The notes beneath the pieces are model-generated. The model ran no database searches. It worked only from the letters and a program-made list of their open reading frames with translations, and was not told where the DNA came from. Both the position numbers and the translations under genes were made by a program. From positions 1-59,279 of the forward strand of contig CAZAYP010000032.1 of assembly GCA_964489425.1 (NCBI GenBank): a DNA stretch of 59,279 nucleotides, given 5' to 3'. The stretch comes from CAZAYP01 sp964489425 [NCBI: uncultured Verrucomicrobiota bacterium] (lineage in GTDB: Bacteria; Verrucomicrobiota; Kiritimatiellia; RZYC01). Positions 47,156 to 54,418 of this stretch are shown in pieces. How positions within the stretch are numbered: the stretch's first letter is position 1; each line of letters opens with the position of its first letter.

Positions 47156-47673
47156 GGCGGCGCCCCCGGTCCGCGGCGGACGCAGGCCACGCAATCCGCC
47201 GCCGGCGGGATGGCGCCGCCGTGGGCCGTGAAGCACGGCAGGCAGGCGCCCGCCGTCCGCGGGCACTGGCGCAGGAACGCCAGGAAATCCGCCACCCGGC
47301 GCAGCAGCCGCGGCGGGATCGCATGCTCCACGGCGCAGGCCGCGCTTTGGGCCGCGGCTTCGTCCGCACCCAGGGCGCCGGCAAAGAAATCGTGCAGCAC
47401 CTGGTGGCGCCAGGCCACCTTGCGCGCGGCCGCGGCGCCTGCCGTCGTGAGGCGGACTGCCCCGTACGGCGCGTAATCCACCAATCCGCGCGCCAGCAGG
47501 TTGCGCAGCGCGCCGGTGACCGACGCCTTGGTCACGCCGAGGCCCGCGGCCAGGTCGGTGACGCGGGCGCCGCGCGGGGCCGCGCCCGCCGCCAGGATGG
47601 CTTCCAGGTAATCCTCCTGGCTGGCGCTCAGGCGCGCGCCCGGCCGGCCCGATGGTTGCTTTTTGTTAGCCAT
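47152..47673 (-). CDS. DtxR/MntR-family metal-dependent repressor with Cys-rich tail
   Basis: Transcriptional regulator sensing Fe2+ or Mn2+. 173 residues from the ATG at 47673: winged helix (about 15-75, SASQEDYLEAILAAG, VTDLAAGLGVTKASVTGALRNL), dimerisation/metal domain with the usual ligands (RHQVLHDFFAGALG, CAVEHAI, about 85-120). In place of an SH3 domain the protein ends with a Cys-rich tail, FLRQCPRTAGACLPC and DCVACVRRG, five or six Cys in about 35 residues, which could bind zinc or an Fe-S cluster. A TTG at 47682 is an alternative start. Heads the feoAB operon; an inverted repeat spans its start and is probably its own operator. Confidence 0.88.
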   Translation of the reverse strand: MANKKQPSGRPGARLSASQEDYLEAILAAGAAPRGARVTDLAAGLGVTKASVTGALRNLLARGLVDYAPYGAVRLTTAGAAAARKVAWRHQVLHDFFAGALGADEAAAQSAACAVEHAIPPRLLRRVADFLAFLRQCPRTAGACLPCFTAHGGAIPPAADCVACVRRGPGAPP

Positions 47674-47701
47674 GCCAAACAATGTATGCCACAGCTAACA
47701 A
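47663..47701. promoter_or_regulatory. Inverted repeat over the dtxR-type gene start, candidate operator
   Basis: TTGTTAGC (47663-47670) and GCTAACAA (47694-47701) are perfect inverted 8-bp arms 23 bp apart, flanking the start codon at 47671-47673. GTTAGC/GCTAAC half-sites resemble those of DtxR/IdeR operators (TTAGGTTAGCC). Autorepression of the dtxR-feoAB operon is the likely function. Confidence 0.5.
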
Positions 47702-47731
47702 TTTGTCAAGCGCCGCCCGGGCGCATCCGGG

Positions 47732-49714
47732 TCACGGCGCTTCGCGCAGCCAGAGCGATTCCGGGGCGTGGGGGGCCGCGGGATCGGCCCAGGCGGCCTG
47801 AAGCACGCAGCGATCCTCCTCCACCTGCACGATGCGCGCCTGGCCCACTTCGGTCCCGGCCCCGGGTGGGGCGGCTTCGCCGGGACGGCCGGCGAGCATC
47901 ACAAACGCCATGCCTTCCTGGACGCCATGGAACCAGCCGAGGGGCGCGCGCACCTGGTCCCCCGCCACGCTGTCCACGCGCACGGCCAGCGGCCGCCGCT
48001 GCACGATTTTCTGCACCACCTGGCCGGCCAGGTCCTGGCAGATTGATTCCGGATCCCCGCCGGACGGCGCCGAGAACGAGCCGAGGATCTGGGTGGTCTG
48101 GGTGTCGACGAGGCGCAGGTTCACCCGGGCGTTGGCGGGCGGGCTGATCACGTTGCCCAGCACCAGGAGGCTGGCCGGCAGCAGCCGGCCAATGGCCGTG
48201 CGCACCCGCGGATCCGCCAGGTTGGACGCGCCCAGGTTCATTTCGTTCAGGATGCTTTCCAGCGCGTCGCGCTCCACCACGATCACCCGGCCCTGGGATT
48301 CCAGGGCGTCCCGCAGGCCGATCCGGTAAATCAGCGCGTCCGCCTCGGCCGCGGGATCCCCGCCCGGGGCGTCGGGTCCCAGGCAGGCCACGATCCGGGG
48401 CTGGACCCCGGACCCGGCCGGTTCGGTCTTGGTTGCGGCTTTCCGGGTTTCCAGGGTTTGGATCAACTGGCGCAGGCGTTGGTTGCTTTTTTCGCGCTCG
48501 TCCGCCCCAAGATAGGCGATGACGCTGCGGGTCAACTGGGCGTCGGCCCCGTTTTGCAGCAGGCCGGCCAGCAGGCGCGCCGAGGAGTTTGTGGCGCCCT
48601 GCTGGTACATGGCCACGGCGGCCCGCAAGTCCGCACCGCCCGGGGCCGCGCCGCCGCCAGCCGCGTCCGGGATATCCGCGGCCACGGGCTCCGCATCCGG
48701 CGCCACGGAGGACACCACCCCGGACCGCCGCAGCAGGTCGCCCGGCGGGGGCTGCGCCAGGGCCAGGTCTGCGGAGGTAAACTGCGTGGACGGCGGGATG
48801 AAGACAAACTCGCCCCCGGCATCGGTGGCCACGGGCAAGGGGCCCATGCGCGGCATCTGTCCGGTCAACGTGCTGATCCGCTCGCGGATCTTGACGCCCA
48901 AATCGCTGGCGGAAAACACCGCTTTATCCGGGTACTGCAGGACATTGATGATGGACTGGGCAAAAATGCTGTGCTGCCCGCCGCTGTCCAGCACGGGTTC
49001 GATGTCGCCGCTGGTGATCAGGAACCGCGACGGTTTCTGCAGCGCGCGCAAGTACCAGCTCAAGTCCGCCTTGACGTTGTCCAGCGCGCCGCCGCGGAAC
49101 AGCGACCCGCCATAGCAGGCATCGGCAAACACCAAAACATGCCGGGCAGACGAGGTCCCGATCATCTTTGTGAGCATGGCGTTCCAAATCCATTCTTCCT
49201 TGGGCAACCGCCGGTTGGCCAGTTTCCGGGCGTCGGAGGGAATCCAGAAACCCTCGTCGCTCTTGGGGTCGTAGAAGCCGTGCCCCGCGTAATAAATGAT
49301 CAGGGCGTCATTGGCCGTGGCGTTGGACAGTTCCTCGTCCAGCACCGAGACGATGCCGGCCCGGGTCGCAGCCCGGTCGAACAAGCGCCGGACGGCAAAT
49401 CCGTATTGCCGTTCGAGCAGGTCGGCTACGGACTCGGCGTCGCCGCGCGCGGTTTTGAGTCGGTCCCAGCCCGCGGCGGTGTTGTCGGCATAATCGTTAA
49501 TGCCAATGACCACCGCGCGGTAGTTGGGTACCACCTGCACGCCGGTGTCCACCGACTGCGGCGGCGGCGCCGCGGCCGGGCCGGCGGGGAGCGCGGGCGC
49601 CGTTCCCGGCGCCATGCCCGCCGCAAACCACAGGCCGGCCGCAACCCACCCGCCGACCACGCCCAGCAACCACAGCCGCTGCCGGCGATCTTGTACCCAA
49701 CCGTTCGAGTTCAT
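47732..49714 (-). CDS. Secreted or membrane-anchored caspase-like peptidase fused to a CsgG/FlgO-like domain
   Basis: A 660-residue protein. N-terminal hydrophobic segment (about 14-35, LWLLGVVGGWVAAGLWFAAG) is a signal anchor or signal peptide. A peptidase C14 caspase-like domain follows (about 60-300): YRAVVIGINDYADN opening, catalytic His in IIYYAGHGFYD (near 146) and Cys in VFADACYGGSLF (near 200), both intact. Acidic pocket residues around cannot be assigned safely. After a linker, about 430-600 is CsgG/FlgO-like (GRVIVVERDALESILNEMNL, ASLLVLGNVISPP, LRLVDTQTTQILGSF). ATG at 49714 has GGAGG upstream. Last gene of the sigma/anti-sigma/lipoprotein cluster; 16 bp after the lipoprotein gene. 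Its substrate is unknown. Bacterial caspase-like proteases often act in regulated proteolysis or suicide. Confidence 0.88.
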   Translation of the reverse strand: MNSNGWVQDRRQRLWLLGVVGGWVAAGLWFAAGMAPGTAPALPAGPAAAPPPQSVDTGVQVVPNYRAVVIGINDYADNTAAGWDRLKTARGDAESVADLLERQYGFAVRRLFDRAATRAGIVSVLDEELSNATANDALIIYYAGHGFYDPKSDEGFWIPSDARKLANRRLPKEEWIWNAMLTKMIGTSSARHVLVFADACYGGSLFRGGALDNVKADLSWYLRALQKPSRFLITSGDIEPVLDSGGQHSIFAQSIINVLQYPDKAVFSASDLGVKIRERISTLTGQMPRMGPLPVATDAGGEFVFIPPSTQFTSADLALAQPPPGDLLRRSGVVSSVAPDAEPVAADIPDAAGGGAAPGGADLRAAVAMYQQGATNSSARLLAGLLQNGADAQLTRSVIAYLGADEREKSNQRLRQLIQTLETRKAATKTEPAGSGVQPRIVACLGPDAPGGDPAAEADALIYRIGLRDALESQGRVIVVERDALESILNEMNLGASNLADPRVRTAIGRLLPASLLVLGNVISPPANARVNLRLVDTQTTQILGSFSAPSGGDPESICQDLAGQVVQKIVQRRPLAVRVDSVAGDQVRAPLGWFHGVQEGMAFVMLAGRPGEAAPPGAGTEVGQARIVQVEEDRCVLQAAWADPAAPHAPESLWLREAP

Positions 49715-49730
49715 GTTGACTTCCTCCCCA

Positions 49731-51839
49731 TTACCTGGCCACCGCGTAATCCCCGATATGCACGAGCGTTTTAGCCTCGGGCGGCACCACGTCGGCCTGA
49801 CTTTTCCCCTTGCCGGTCCGGGCCACGCACAGCTTGATCGGATCCGACCCCATCTTCCGCACCGCGCCGTCCGCGAGGGCGGCGCCATGGCCGGGCCCGG
49901 GTTCAATGACGATCAACTGCGCCCCGGGCCGCAGCCCGTGCTCGGTCCCGGTGTTCAATGCGGCCTTGCCGTTTTCCATGGCGGCGACCCGGCTTTCGAC
50001 CAGCGGAAACCGCTGCTCGATCTTCATCACCAGGCCCGCCACCTTGTCGGCCAGGTCGTCGGTTCCAAAAACGCTGTATACGTTTTCGGAGAGCAGCACC
50101 TCGCCGTCGCCGCTTTCCACCACTTCGCTGCGGATGGTGACGCCCTCGGGATCCGGCCGCAGCACGGTCATGAACAACATCTCGGCCGGGAGCATCTTGC
50201 CGATGCGCAGCGCCGCGGCGCTGGAATTATCCGCCAGGACCGAGCTGTTGAGCTCCAGTTCGCGGAGGATATAGTCCCAGCCCACATCCCGTTCGAGCAA
50301 CCGGAACCGCACCGGTTCCGCCACCAAGGCGTCCACCATCAAATCCTTGATCTGCGCGGCATCCACGGATGAATGCGCGCTCCGCAGGGTCGGCGGCGGA
50401 AGCCCTGCGGTGAGTCGATAATCCGCCAGCAGGTATTCCGGCTCACGCCGGACAATGGTGATTTGCCGGCGCTGTTCGTTCCCCGCGCAATCCTGCGCCA
50501 CGATCTCAAAGACATTGGAGCCCAGGTCCAGGGGGATTCGCCGATCAAAGGCATACTGGCATGCCTGGCGCTCAAACTCGCCCGGAACCTGGTTTTCGCC
50601 GTTGATGAACACGCCGGCCAGCTTCCCGGGATCCCGCGCGGTACCCTCCAGGTAGAATTCCTCGTCGTGCACCTCGATAATCTCGCCGGACAAGGACAGG
50701 GCCAGGGTTGGTTTCATGCGGTCCAGCGCGGGCGGCAGATCCGTTGTGCCGACCGGGATGCCGGCCCCTGGCCCGGCCACGGCCAACCAGCCGGCGGCCG
50801 CGCCGGCCGCCACCCAGTCGGCCTGCAAGTCGTCGGGATTGATTTGGGCCTGCATGCGGTTGCCGGCCGCGTCTTCTGCCTGGACCATGGCGGGGTCGGG
50901 GCCGGCCAGGCTGAACGCCACGGGCAGCGCCCGCCGGCCGGTCACCTGCGGAATCCGGCCGGCGCCGGGGATTTCCAACTTGGCCAGCGCCTGGTCATCG
51001 CAGACCACGCCTTGCACGCTCCATCCTTGCGGCTGGCGCGTCACGTTGGTGATCAGCAAATCCGGCGGCTGCCAGTCGGCTACCAACTGGAGGACCTGGG
51101 TGGTCGCCCGCCCTGCCAGATCCCGCGCCACCACCGCGAGTTGATTGGTTCCCGGCTTAAGCGGGACTTCCTGCGCAAAATCGATCGTTGGTTCAGCCAG
51201 CTCGATGAACTGGGCCTGGGCCTGCACAAGGACTTGATCCACGAATCCGGCGCCGGTGGCGCGGCCTTGGAGCATCCGGCTGCGCCGGGCTGTCCATGGG
51301 TCCCGTGCTTCGCGCCGGATCTCGACCACGGGCGGCGGCATGGATTTGCGGCTGACCAGTTCCTTGCGCGCCAGGTTCAGGAAATGCTTGGCCCGGCCGG
51401 AGGGCTCCTGCTCCAGAGATCGCTTCAGGTAGGTTTCCGCACCGTCCAACTGGCCCTGCCGGTAGAGGCAAATGCCCAACTCGCGGTTGGGAAAATAGTC
51501 TTCCAGGAAATGCATGCCATAGGTGCGGGCCCGCCACTGGTCTTGCGCATAGCCAAAACGGGCTCCGCCCTGGACTCCCAAGGCGCTCTCAAAATCGGCC
51601 TGGGCATCTGCCCAGCGGTCCAGCTTCATCCGTTCCAAGCCCCGGGCATAAAAATTCCACCAGTTGTGGTGAACCAGGGTGTCGGCATTTTCCTGCTGCC
51701 AAGGCATGAACACCGCGCACCCGGCGGCCAGAAGCAGCAACCCCGCCAGCGCCGGGGGACCGCAACAAGGAAAGCGCAGCGCCTGGCTATGCCGGGTCCA
51801 TGACGGCGGGAACGGGCGTTTGCGGCCCGTGGCTTTCAT
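49731..51839 (-). CDS. TPR lipoprotein with Ig-like and CsgG-like domains
   Basis: A 702-residue lipoprotein. Hydrophobic stretch ALAGLLLLAAGCAVF ends in a lipobox with the lipidated Cys near residue 41. TPR-like helices (about 55-165: ARGLERMKLDRWADAQADFESAL, YRQGQLDGAETYLKRSLEQEP) precede two or three Ig-like domains (about 215-480: PLKPGTNQLAVVARDLAG, IPLDLGSNVFEIVAQDCAG) and a CsgG/FlgO-like part (about 490-650: FRLLERDVGWDYILRELEL, RIGKMLPAEMLFMTVLR). It ends with a small beta domain (VHIGDYAVAR). The ATG at 51839 overlaps the anti-sigma stop (ATGA). It is 16 bp upstream of the caspase gene. The layout suggests a periplasmic sensor or scaffold between envelope and protease. Confidence 0.8.
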   Translation of the reverse strand: MKATGRKRPFPPSWTRHSQALRFPCCGPPALAGLLLLAAGCAVFMPWQQENADTLVHHNWWNFYARGLERMKLDRWADAQADFESALGVQGGARFGYAQDQWRARTYGMHFLEDYFPNRELGICLYRQGQLDGAETYLKRSLEQEPSGRAKHFLNLARKELVSRKSMPPPVVEIRREARDPWTARRSRMLQGRATGAGFVDQVLVQAQAQFIELAEPTIDFAQEVPLKPGTNQLAVVARDLAGRATTQVLQLVADWQPPDLLITNVTRQPQGWSVQGVVCDDQALAKLEIPGAGRIPQVTGRRALPVAFSLAGPDPAMVQAEDAAGNRMQAQINPDDLQADWVAAGAAAGWLAVAGPGAGIPVGTTDLPPALDRMKPTLALSLSGEIIEVHDEEFYLEGTARDPGKLAGVFINGENQVPGEFERQACQYAFDRRIPLDLGSNVFEIVAQDCAGNEQRRQITIVRREPEYLLADYRLTAGLPPPTLRSAHSSVDAAQIKDLMVDALVAEPVRFRLLERDVGWDYILRELELNSSVLADNSSAAALRIGKMLPAEMLFMTVLRPDPEGVTIRSEVVESGDGEVLLSENVYSVFGTDDLADKVAGLVMKIEQRFPLVESRVAAMENGKAALNTGTEHGLRPGAQLIVIEPGPGHGAALADGAVRKMGSDPIKLCVARTGKGKSQADVVPPEAKTLVHIGDYAVAR

Positions 51840-52609
51840 GGGCGTAACGTTGGTTCAGGGAGCTGGTTGCACAAGTCGCCGGCGATCCGAAGCGTCAGGG
51901 CTTCAAGCTGGGCGGCCTGGGACTCGGGCGTCAGGTATTCTTCCCAGGTCAAGGATGGCGGCTGGCCGGGGGTGGGCCGCGCCTCGACCTGCACATATAT
52001 ATGGTTCTGGGGCAACACCTGCCAGCGCGAGGAGATCTCCCAGCGGCCGCGCCCAAGCACCCGGTCGGCCCACGACCGGGGTGTCGGCTGGGCGTCGTAG
52101 TGCTCCGCGATCTGCTGCTTGAGTTGCTGTTCCATCTCTGTCAGCGCGGCGGTTTGTCCTGCGGCGGCAGGATCGGAAGCCTCCCCGCGGTACCCGGACA
52201 CATCGAACGTGGGGGCCTGCCAGCGCAGCCCTTGCGAGCTCAAGTTGTAAATCCCCACGGCGATCATCAGGCAGGCGGCCAGGGCCAGGACCCGGAACGT
52301 CATGGCGACCGCCTTGTTGCGGCCGCGGGGCGCAAGGACGATGACCTTGCCGGGCCCGCTGTTCTCCTGGGGATCTGCCGCTGCCTGCTGGTTTCCGGTT
52401 TGCTCCCAGTCCGCAAGAATCATGGCGGCCAGCTCATCCTCGGACCGCTGGGCCATGGGCAGCAGTGCCCGCAAGGTTTTATCCATGGTTTGAAGGTCGC
52501 GGTAGCGCGCTTTCATTTCCGGCGCCTGCGCCAACTGCTCCTCAAACCGGGCGTGTTCGGCATCCTCCACCTGGTTGTGGATGTGTGCCCACATTTGTTC
52601 TGTCTTCAT
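51836..52609 (-). CDS. Probable anti-sigma factor, single-pass membrane protein
   Basis: 257 residues from the ATG at 52609 (MKTEQMWAHIHNQVEDAEHARFEEQLAQAPEM split here: MKTEQMWAHIHNQVEDAEH), with AGGAG eight bases upstream. The N-terminal 100 residues are cytoplasmic and helical, in the style of anti-sigma domains but without the His-x3-Cys-x2-Cys zinc motif. One membrane helix (about 103-123, VLALAACLMIAVGIYNL) is followed by an extracytoplasmic domain ending LCNQLPEPTLRP. Placement directly after a sigma-factor gene and before the lipoprotein supports the anti-sigma role; sequence alone does not prove it. Upstream in-frame codons lack a ribosome site. Confidence 0.7.
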   Translation of the reverse strand: MKTEQMWAHIHNQVEDAEHARFEEQLAQAPEMKARYRDLQTMDKTLRALLPMAQRSEDELAAMILADWEQTGNQQAAADPQENSGPGKVIVLAPRGRNKAVAMTFRVLALAACLMIAVGIYNLSSQGLRWQAPTFDVSGYRGEASDPAAAGQTAALTEMEQQLKQQIAEHYDAQPTPRSWADRVLGRGRWEISSRWQVLPQNHIYVQVEARPTPGQPPSLTWEEYLTPESQAAQLEALTLRIAGDLCNQLPEPTLRP

Positions 52610-52647
52610 ACTGCGCACTCCTGTTGGCTCACTACCCCCGCCGGAGC

Positions 52648-52664
52648 GACCTCTCCACGAGGTC
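52648..52664 (-). promoter_or_regulatory. Small stem-loop between sigma and anti-sigma genes
   Basis: GACCTC and GAGGTC form a 6-bp stem with a TCCAC loop in the 120-bp gap between the sigma-factor stop and the anti-sigma start. It could tune relative expression of the two proteins; it has no T-run on either side. Confidence 0.25.
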
Positions 52665-52729
52665 GGGCCCTTGGGGGCTTCCATTCCTGTAGTCGATGGA
52701 GGGCCAGAAAATATTCCGTTTTTCTTTTA

Positions 52730-53320
52730 TTAATTTGCGGGCTTCAGGGCGCCGGCCGATTTGCGTAGCCGTTCCAGGCACCGGGCCAACCGGCTCCCCA
52801 CGGTATTTACGGAAACGCCCAGGTTGTCGCCGATACAGTCATAGGACTGGCCCATTAAATAAAAGCGCTGGATAATGTCCTGGCACTTGCCCTGCAGCTT
52901 GTCCAGCAGGCCGCGCAGCATGTCGGCGCGCTCCTTGAGAATGATTTCCCGCACCGGGTTGAACGTGTTGGGCGGGCTGTCCGGATTGATGGGCGGGCAC
53001 TCGTCCTCGGAAAACAGCGGGACCAGGCGCTGGTTGGCCCGCACCTGCCGCCGCACCTCGTCAATGCAGTGGTGGATACATATCTGCTTCAGAAAATAGT
53101 CGAACGAACTGCGCTGATCGTACGCCGGCAGGGCTTTCACCAGCGCAGTCCGGACGGCCTGCGCCACCTCGTCGCGCGCCACCGGGCTGAACCGCCACTT
53201 GTTCCACGAGACAATAGAGATGATGACCGGGTCGTACTTTTCGAAAAAAGCACTCCAAGCCGATTGATCGCCCTCCCGCAAGCGGGCGAATAATGTCTCT
53301 TGTTCTGATCCCACGGTCAT
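52730..53320 (-). CDS. Sigma-70 family (ECF-type) RNA polymerase sigma factor heading the caspase cluster
   Basis: A 196-residue alternative sigma factor. Region 2 about 12-90 (LREGDQSAWSAFFEKYDPVI, VSWNKWRF, FLKQICIHHCIDEVRRQ) and region 4 about 130-190 (KCQDIIQRFYLMGQSYDCIG, NTVGSRLARCLERLRKS). Same W-x-K-W signature and same architecture as the sigma factor at 18589. The ATG at 53320 lacks a ribosome site and lies just behind promoter-like boxes, so the message may be leaderless or nearly so. An upstream in-frame extension to 53398 is less likely. Followed by the anti-sigma-like, lipoprotein and caspase genes on the same strand, so it probably controls this cluster and perhaps other genes. 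Confidence 0.85.
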   Translation of the reverse strand: MTVGSEQETLFARLREGDQSAWSAFFEKYDPVIISIVSWNKWRFSPVARDEVAQAVRTALVKALPAYDQRSSFDYFLKQICIHHCIDEVRRQVRANQRLVPLFSEDECPPINPDSPPNTFNPVREIILKERADMLRGLLDKLQGKCQDIIQRFYLMGQSYDCIGDNLGVSVNTVGSRLARCLERLRKSAGALKPAN

Positions 53321-53333
53321 AAAACTGCCGATC

Positions 53334-53370
53334 TTTATATTAATGTAGCGGGTGGAAGCAAAAAAGTTAA
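53334..53370 (-). promoter_or_regulatory. Promoter-like boxes for the sigma-factor gene
   Basis: Two overlapping possibilities on the minus strand: TTGCTT, 16-bp spacer, TATAAA (53334-53361), or TTAACT, 17-bp spacer, TACATT (53342-53370). Either puts the transcript start within about 7-15 nt of the ATG at 53320. Confidence 0.35.
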
Positions 53371-53550
53371 GCTGAAAGATACCGCCCGGCCGATGCACGG
53401 GGCCAAAACACAGCGATTTTCATTATGCCGGACACTTCATGCTCGGCGGCGGCATCGCTGTCGATATCGGCACCGATTCCCGCATTATTTGTTCGACCTC
53501 GACGCCGATTCGCTTCAAGCCAGAATTATAATTGATGGCCGACGCCGGTA

Positions 53551-53580
53551 TTGACTTTTAGCTCGTGAAAAAAATAGGAT
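53551..53580 (+). promoter_or_regulatory. Predicted sigma70-type promoter for the binding protein and chemoreceptor
   Basis: TTGACT, 18-bp spacer, TAGGAT, 57 bp before the ATG at 53637. The -35 box matches the consensus at five of six positions, and an A-run sits just before the -10. Confidence 0.5.
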
Positions 53581-53636
53581 GTTTGCACCAGTGGTTGATT
53601 TTGGCCCTGGCATAACCTCAGGAACGGAACAGGAGC

Positions 53637-54416
53637 ATGCGAAACTTGACAAGGCTGGTGTGGTCGCTGGTTTTTTTGTGCCTCGCGGTCGGCGGGGTGG
53701 GGTATGGGGAAACCATCATCGTCCGGGCGGACGCCTGGCCGCCATTCAACGACGATCCCGCCTCGAGCCAACCCGGCTACGCGGTGGAGGTGTTGAAGGC
53801 CATCTACGAACCCTTGGGCTACACCATCGACTATCAGACCCAGCCGTGGAACCGGGCGATCGCGGATTGCCTCGAGGGCAAAGCGGACGCCATCATCGGC
53901 GCCTCGCCGAGCGATGGCGCGGGCTGCCTGTTCCCAACCGAGCCCATGGGCATGCAGGAGAACGAATACTACGTGATGAAAGGCCAGGCCTGGACCTACC
54001 AGGGCCCGGAATCGCTCAAGCAAATCCGGATCGGCGTGGCCGACGGCTATTCCTACGACGATGGCGGGCCGCTGGACGAGTATATCAAAAATGGGCAACC
54101 CCCGGCGGTACAGGCGGTCACCGGCGACACCCCCTTGCAAAGCAATATCCAGAAGCTCCAGGCCGGGCGGATCGATGCGCTGATCGAGTGCCAGGCCGTA
54201 ATGGCCTGGACCCTCAAAAGTATGGGGTTGACCGGTGGCGAGATTGTCGGCGCCGGTTCGGCGTGCCCGCCATCGGCCCTGTATATCGGGTTCAGCCCAA
54301 CCAAGGAACCGGGCAAGAACCTGGTCCCGGCGTTTGACGAAGGCTTGCGCAAGTTGCGAGCGTCAGGGGAGTTGAAGACCATCCTGGCCAAGTACGATGT
54401 GACGGACTGGAAGTAG
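53637..54416 (+). CDS. Periplasmic solute-binding protein (family 3)
   Basis: 259 residues with a signal peptide ([22 protein letters not shown]). The mature part has the family-3 pattern: [109 protein letters not shown]. Such proteins bind amino acids or small polar solutes; the ligand is unknown. No transporter permease or ATPase follows. Instead a chemoreceptor gene starts 2 nt after its stop, so ligand-loaded binding protein may signal to the receptor rather than feed a transporter. ATG at 53637 has AGGAG immediately upstream, closer than usual. Confidence 0.88.
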   Translation: MRNLTRLVWSLVFLCLAVGGVGYGETIIVRADAWPPFNDDPASSQPGYAVEVLKAIYEPLGYTIDYQTQPWNRAIADCLEGKADAIIGASPSDGAGCLFPTEPMGMQENEYYVMKGQAWTYQGPESLKQIRIGVADGYSYDDGGPLDEYIKNGQPPAVQAVTGDTPLQSNIQKLQAGRIDALIECQAVMAWTLKSMGLTGGEIVGAGSACPPSALYIGFSPTKEPGKNLVPAFDEGLRKLRASGELKTILAKYDVTDWK

Positions 54417-54418
54417 TT

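Larger units (their letters stand above)
53321..53636. other. Divergent regulatory region between sigma factor and binding-protein genes
   Basis: About 316 bp with no supported gene. Both ends hold promoter-like boxes, annotated separately. A short open frame (53439-53531, LGGGIAVDIGTD...) is present in the middle but has no ribosome site or recognisable family and may be a gene remnant or chance. Confidence 0.5.

Noticed and set aside
53439-53531. Short plus-strand frame (LGGGIAVDIGTD...) in the sigma/binding-protein gap
   Set aside because: No ribosome site, no recognised family and only 30 codons; noted as a possible remnant only.
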